From: Paenibacillus farraposensis
GTDB taxonomy: Bacteria; Bacillota; Bacilli; Paenibacillales; Paenibacillaceae
Direction: 5' to 3'
Assembly (NCBI RefSeq): GCF_020736845.1
Contig: NZ_JAFFQR010000079.1
Coordinates: 852 to 64,851 of the forward strand
Length of the DNA stretch: 64,000 nucleotides
Of the stretch, positions 60,073-64,000 are shown one piece after another. Below the pieces are notes generated by a model. That model saw only the letters and a list, made by a program, of their open reading frames with translations. It was not told the origin of the DNA and did not search any database. A program made the translations under genes and the position numbers. How positions within the stretch are numbered: the stretch's first letter is position 1; each line of letters begins with the position of its first letter.

Positions 60073-61008
60073 ATGGATTATGAAAAGCAGCGGTTATGTA
60101 TCGAGGCAGCCAGATTATATTATCTGAACGACTACAGCCAGCAGGATATCGCGGTCAGACTCGGAGTTTCGCGTCCTACAGTATCCCGGTTGCTTCAGGC
60201 TGCCAAGGAGCAGGGATACGTGCGGATCAGCATTGTCGATCCAATGGAGGATATGGATGCGCTCGGAGAGCAGGTCAAGAAGAAATACGGGCTGGATACC
60301 GTGCTGGTTAGCTACTCGCCGTTAAATGAATACCAGGAGATCAAGAAGCATATCAGCAAGAAGGCAGCCGATTATTTGTATGAAACGGTGCAAGATGCGG
60401 ATATTATTGGTGTGACATGGGGAACGACAATGCATGCAGTCGCACTTCATCTTCAGCAAAAGCAGGTTAAAGGCGTTGAGGTGGTTCAGCTCAAAGGTGG
60501 CGTGAGCCATTCGCATGTCAACACATATGCCGTCGAGACGGTGAATCTGTTCGCGGAAGCTTTTCACACCATTGCACGATATTTGCCGCTTCCTGTGATT
60601 TTTGATAGTCAGGCCGTTAAGAAAATGGTTGAACAGGATCGGCACATCCAGCGGATCATTGAGCTCGGCAAGCAGGCGAACATTGCGGTATTTACGGTGG
60701 GGACCGTCAAGGAGGATGCGCTGTTGTTCAGACTGGGATATTTTAACCAGGAGGAACAGAAGCTGCTGCAAAAAATCGGTAAGGGCGACATATGCTCACG
60801 CTTTTTTGATGATGAGGGCAACATATGCAGCGAGGAAATCAACAGCCGTACCGTCGGGATTGATCTGCCGGATTTGCGCAAGAAGGAAAAGGCTATTCTC
60901 GTGGCAGGCGGACAGCGCAAAGTGGAGGCGATCCGGGCATCATTGCGCGGCAAGTACGCCAATATTCTGGTAACGGATCAATTTACGGCACAAGCACTTT
61001 TACAGTAA
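60073..61008 (+). CDS. deoR: SorC-type deoxyribonucleoside regulator DeoR
   Basis: A 311-aa protein. The HTH is AARLYYLNDYSQQDIAVRLG and VSRPTVSRLLQAAKEQGYV. The effector domain of the SorC/DeoR (B. subtilis) type includes DIIGVTWGTTMHAVALHL, VEVVQLKGGVSHSHVNTYAV and NSRTVGIDLPDLRKK. Deoxyribose-5-phosphate is the expected inducer. GAGGTGG precedes the ATG. It stands directly upstream of deoC-cdd-nupC-deoB, whose promoter carries a matching inverted repeat. Confidence 0.93.
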   Translation: MDYEKQRLCIEAARLYYLNDYSQQDIAVRLGVSRPTVSRLLQAAKEQGYVRISIVDPMEDMDALGEQVKKKYGLDTVLVSYSPLNEYQEIKKHISKKAADYLYETVQDADIIGVTWGTTMHAVALHLQQKQVKGVEVVQLKGGVSHSHVNTYAVETVNLFAEAFHTIARYLPLPVIFDSQAVKKMVEQDRHIQRIIELGKQANIAVFTVGTVKEDALLFRLGYFNQEEQKLLQKIGKGDICSRFFDDEGNICSEEINSRTVGIDLPDLRKKEKAILVAGGQRKVEAIRASLRGKYANILVTDQFTAQALLQ

Positions 61009-61096
61009 TAAACATCGGGTCCAGCGTATGGTTGTGGCGATGGGAGGCACCATCCGACCGTGCAGTGGCGCACCAGGTGACCGTGTTACGCATATC

Positions 61097-61149
61097 TTTG
61101 AACATAATTTCAGAATGTGTTTTACATATGTTCAAAGTCGTGCTATGAT
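61097..61149 (+). promoter_or_regulatory. deoC operon promoter and DeoR operator
   Basis: Perfect 10-bp arms TTTGAACATA (61097-61106) and TATGTTCAAA (61127-61136). The promoter TTTACA (61121-61126), 17-bp spacer, TATGAT (61144-61149) overlaps the right arm, so DeoR binding would block polymerase. The TTGAA/TTCAA core agrees with the known Bacillus DeoR site. Confidence 0.8.
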
Positions 61150-61216
61150 GATCTCGTTACAAGGAATCAAGGACATTTGTCTTCATCTTATTTTTTAAAT
61201 GAAGGAGCTTTTAGAT

Positions 61217-61879
61217 ATGAACATTGCAGCATTAATCGACCACACATTGTTGCGTGCAGAAGCGACAAAGGACGAAATTACGAAATTGGCCGCTGAAGCC
61301 AAGAAATACCAGTTTGCTTCTGTATGTGTGAATCCTGCATGGGTAGCTTATGCCGCAGAGCAGCTCGCTGGTACGGGCGTAGCCGTTTGCACGGTTATCG
61401 GTTTCCCGCTGGGAGCAAGCACGACGGCAACGAAAGCCTTTGAAACAAAGGATGCTATTGCTAACGGTGCGACTGAGGTGGACATGGTGATTAACATCGG
61501 CGCCCTGAAGACACGTGATGTACAGCTCGCTGAGCAGGATATCCGTGCGGTTGTCGAAGCTGCAGCCGGTAAACTGGTAAAAGTGATTATTGAAACCAGT
61601 CTGCTGACTGACGAAGAGAAGGTGCTGGCATGTGAGCTGTCCGTCAAAGCCGGAGCGAATTTTGTTAAAACCTCGACAGGCTTCTCTACTGGCGGTGCGA
61701 CTGTGGAAGACGTGGCTTTGATGCGCAAAACGGTAGGACCTGAAATCGGGGTTAAAGCTTCTGGCGGCGTTCGCAGTCTGGAAGACGTACAAAAATTAGT
61801 CACAGCAGGCGCAAGCCGGATTGGCGCAAGCTCTGGTGTAAAAATCATCGAGGGCGGGCAGTCTACATCTTCCTACTAA
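61217..61879 (+). CDS. deoC: Deoxyribose-phosphate aldolase
   Basis: A 220-aa class I aldolase that splits deoxyribose-5-phosphate into acetaldehyde and glyceraldehyde-3-phosphate. Signatures are [17 protein letters not shown] near the N-terminus, the Schiff-base Lys in [15 protein letters not shown], and [17 protein letters not shown] 61217 has AAGGAG 9 nt upstream; the upstream in-frame ATG 61199 overlaps that ribosome site. First gene of the DeoR-controlled operon. Confidence 0.97.
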   Translation: MNIAALIDHTLLRAEATKDEITKLAAEAKKYQFASVCVNPAWVAYAAEQLAGTGVAVCTVIGFPLGASTTATKAFETKDAIANGATEVDMVINIGALKTRDVQLAEQDIRAVVEAAAGKLVKVIIETSLLTDEEKVLACELSVKAGANFVKTSTGFSTGGATVEDVALMRKTVGPEIGVKASGGVRSLEDVQKLVTAGASRIGASSGVKIIEGGQSTSSY

Positions 61880-61891
61880 GTTCATTTTTGA

Positions 61892-62305
<414 letters not shown>

Positions 62306-62340
62306 AAAAAGAATGCCTCTTTAATGGCGCGTTCTTTTTA
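62306..62340 (+). terminator. Internal hairpin between cdd and nupC
   Basis: Arms around AAGAATGC / GCGTTCTT with TTTTTA behind. It may lower transcription into nupC and deoB or stabilise the upstream message. Confidence 0.6.
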
Positions 62341-62381
62341 TAGCTGATGTAAGCGCTCAATGTAATGAGGGGGATAATAAA

Positions 62382-63560
62382 ATGAAATATATCATCGCTT
62401 TGGTCGGGCTGCTCGTTGTATTTGCACTAACTTACATTGCCAGCAGCGACAAGCGTAAAATCAGGTATCGCCCGCTGGTGGTTATGGTTGTATTGCAGGC
62501 GGTACTTGCTTTTATATTGCTGCATACAGAGATTGGCGAGTTTCTGGTCAGGGGGTTCGCAGAAGCGTTCGGCAGCCTGCTGAAATATGCGGGTGAAGGG
62601 ATCAATTTTGTGTTTGGCGGGATTGCAAATGAGGGGGCGGCACCTTTCTTTATCAATGTATTGCTGCCAATCGTGTTCATTTCCGCGCTGATTGGGATTC
62701 TACAATATATTAAAGTCCTGCCGTTCATCATCAAATATATCGGTATTATCTTGAGCAAAGTAAACGGAATGGGTAAACTGGAATCCTACAACGCTGTAGC
62801 TTCAGCTATCCTTGGTCAATCCGAGGTGTTTATTTCCGTCAAGAAGCAAATTGGCCTTCTGCCAAAACATCGGCTGTATACGTTGTGCGCATCTGCGATG
62901 TCCACTGTTTCCATGTCGATCGTGGGGGCTTACATGCAGATGCTAAACCCCAAATATGTCGTTACCGCATTGGTGCTGAACCTGTTCGGCGGCTTTATTA
63001 TCGCTTCCATTATTAATCCGTACAAGATTGAAAAGGAAGACGATTTGCTGGAGGTTCAAGAGGAAGAAAAGCAGTCCTTTTTCGAAATGCTCGGCGAGTA
63101 CATTATGGACGGCTTCAAAGTCGCCATAACTGTAGCAGCGATGCTGATTGGATTTGTGGCGCTGATTGCCATGGTTAATGGTATTTTCACCTGGGTGTTT
63201 GGAATCAGCTTTCAGGCGCTGCTTGGTTATGTCTTTGCACCGTTCGCTTTTGTCATGGGGATTCCATGGAGCGAAGCGGTTCAGGCGGGCAGCATTATGG
63301 CTACCAAGCTTGTATCCAACGAATTTGTGGCCATGCTGGACCTGACCAAGCAAACAGGCTTGTCTGAGCGCACGATTGGGATCGTATCCGTATTCCTTGT
63401 ATCCTTTGCCAACTTCTCATCCATCGGTATCATTTCCGGGGCTGTGAAGGGTCTGCATGAAAAGCAGGGAAATGTGGTGGCCCGCTTTGGTTTGAAGCTG
63501 TTGTACGGGGCGACGCTGGTTAGCGTGCTGTCGGCAACGATTGCAGGGTTGTTTTTGTAA
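62382..63560 (+). CDS. nupC: Concentrative nucleoside transporter NupC
   Basis: A 392-aa CNT-family membrane protein with about 9-10 helices: [40 protein letters not shown] and EVFISVKK (nucleoside site), [20 protein letters not shown], and [20 protein letters not shown] near the end. It imports nucleosides with protons. AGGGGG precedes the ATG by about 8 nt. It supplies substrates for the deo pathway encoded around it. Confidence 0.95.
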   Translation: MKYIIALVGLLVVFALTYIASSDKRKIRYRPLVVMVVLQAVLAFILLHTEIGEFLVRGFAEAFGSLLKYAGEGINFVFGGIANEGAAPFFINVLLPIVFISALIGILQYIKVLPFIIKYIGIILSKVNGMGKLESYNAVASAILGQSEVFISVKKQIGLLPKHRLYTLCASAMSTVSMSIVGAYMQMLNPKYVVTALVLNLFGGFIIASIINPYKIEKEDDLLEVQEEEKQSFFEMLGEYIMDGFKVAITVAAMLIGFVALIAMVNGIFTWVFGISFQALLGYVFAPFAFVMGIPWSEAVQAGSIMATKLVSNEFVAMLDLTKQTGLSERTIGIVSVFLVSFANFSSIGIISGAVKGLHEKQGNVVARFGLKLLYGATLVSVLSATIAGLFL

Positions 63561-63591
63561 AAAAACAGCAAGTCAGGAAAGGATTTTTAAG

Positions 63592-64000
63592 ATGCCTAAA
63601 TTTAAACGCATTCACTTGGTCGTGCTGGACTCGGTTGGGATCGGCGAAGCGCCGGATGCAGCCAAGTTTGATGATTACGATGTAGATACACTTGGTCATA
63701 TTGCCCGCGAGCGCGGCGGTCTGAAGATGCCGAATATGGCAAAGCTGGGCCTGTCCAACATTCGTCCCATAGAAGGGGTACAAGCAGCTGAGAAGCCGCT
63801 CGCGTATTACACCAAAATGCAGGAAGCGTCCAACGGCAAGGATACAATGACCGGTCATTGGGAGATCATGGGGCTGAATATTGCGGTTCCTTTTCGCGTA
63901 TTCCCAAATGGTTTCCCGGATGAGCTGATTCAGCGCATTGAGGAGCATACAGGCCGCAAAGTCATTGGCAACAAGCCTGCCAGCGGAACGGAAATCATTG
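63592..64000 (+). CDS. deoB: Phosphopentomutase (cut by the window end)
   Basis: The first 136 codons of DeoB/Drm: [20 protein letters not shown] (metal Asp), [20 protein letters not shown], and [16 protein letters not shown] with the phospho-accepting Thr. It interconverts (deoxy)ribose-1- and -5-phosphate and so feeds DeoC. CAGGAAAGG lies about 9 nt before ATG 63592. The remaining roughly 250 codons lie beyond the window. Confidence 0.95.
   Translation, partial: MPKFKRIHLVVLDSVGIGEAPDAAKFDDYDVDTLGHIARERGGLKMPNMAKLGLSNIRPIEGVQAAEKPLAYYTKMQEASNGKDTMTGHWEIMGLNIAVPFRVFPNGFPDELIQRIEEHTGRKVIGNKPASGTEII

Noticed and set aside
61232..61848. Two long minus-strand ORFs opposite deoC
   Set aside because: Shadows of deoC with no family features.

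Overview
The window looks like the chromosome of a spore-forming Gram-positive bacterium of the Paenibacillus polymyxa type. The evidence is the gene order ppc, sigW-rsiW, cdaA-cdaR-glmM, glmS with a glmS ribozyme, the spore genes (spoVA genes, sspH, a sigK remnant), a GH81 glucanase with CBM56-like modules, and purine-rich Shine-Dalgarno sites throughout. The genus is inferred from style and synteny, not from a database search. Layout: 1-11.7 kb is core chromosome. It holds tRNA-Pro and tRNA-Gly, PEP carboxylase, an ECF sigma factor with its anti-sigma factor, c-di-AMP synthesis (cdaA, cdaR) joined to the aminosugar genes glmM and glmS, and a ribozyme leader on glmS. A group IIC-type intron with a frameshifted reverse transcriptase sits directly behind the glmS terminator. 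From 13.6 to 30 kb is a decayed accessory island. Intact islets are a TetR/ketopantoate-reductase pair, a TrmB regulator with a membrane hydrolase, a spore-resistance cluster (DUF1657, 2Duf, SpoVAC, SpoVAD, SpoVAE, L,D-transpeptidase), sspH, arsR-arsB and a GH18 protein. Between them lie relics of an MFS transporter, a P-type ATPase, arsC, a ThiF protein, an ABC transporter and sigK, plus a dispersed family of short repeats. From 30 to 48.7 kb are mostly intact metabolic and regulatory genes: TrmB with TauE, MarR with threonine aldolase, a phosphatase-like lipoprotein, AlaX, DUF1275, DJ-1 and two HxlR regulators, an FAD monooxygenase, a divergent ribA-ribD pair, and the GH81 glucanase. From 48707 to 59119 is a Tn3-family transposon of 10.4 kb. 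It has 59-bp terminal inverted repeats with two mismatches and a perfect 5-bp target duplication (TAATA). It carries a serine resolvase with a palindromic res-like site, but only the C-terminal third of its transposase. Its cargo is a TetR-controlled set of redox genes (two NAD(P)-binding proteins, an azoreductase, a broken FrnE/DsbA protein, a GC-rich SDR), an isochorismatase, a YopX protein and an IS66 fragment. The insertion split the GH81 gene from its terminator. From 59.3 to 64 kb are cheW and the deoxyribonucleoside operon deoR, deoC-cdd-nupC-deoB, with a clear DeoR operator overlapping the deoC promoter; deoB runs off the end. Main points for a second look: the transposon and its duplicated regulatory segment, the 2Duf/SpoVA cluster, the ribA-ribD/FAD monooxygenase locus with HxlR-type palindromes, a structured IS605-like or orphan guide-RNA-like element behind the intron, and a SigW-type promoter placed between sigW and rsiW.
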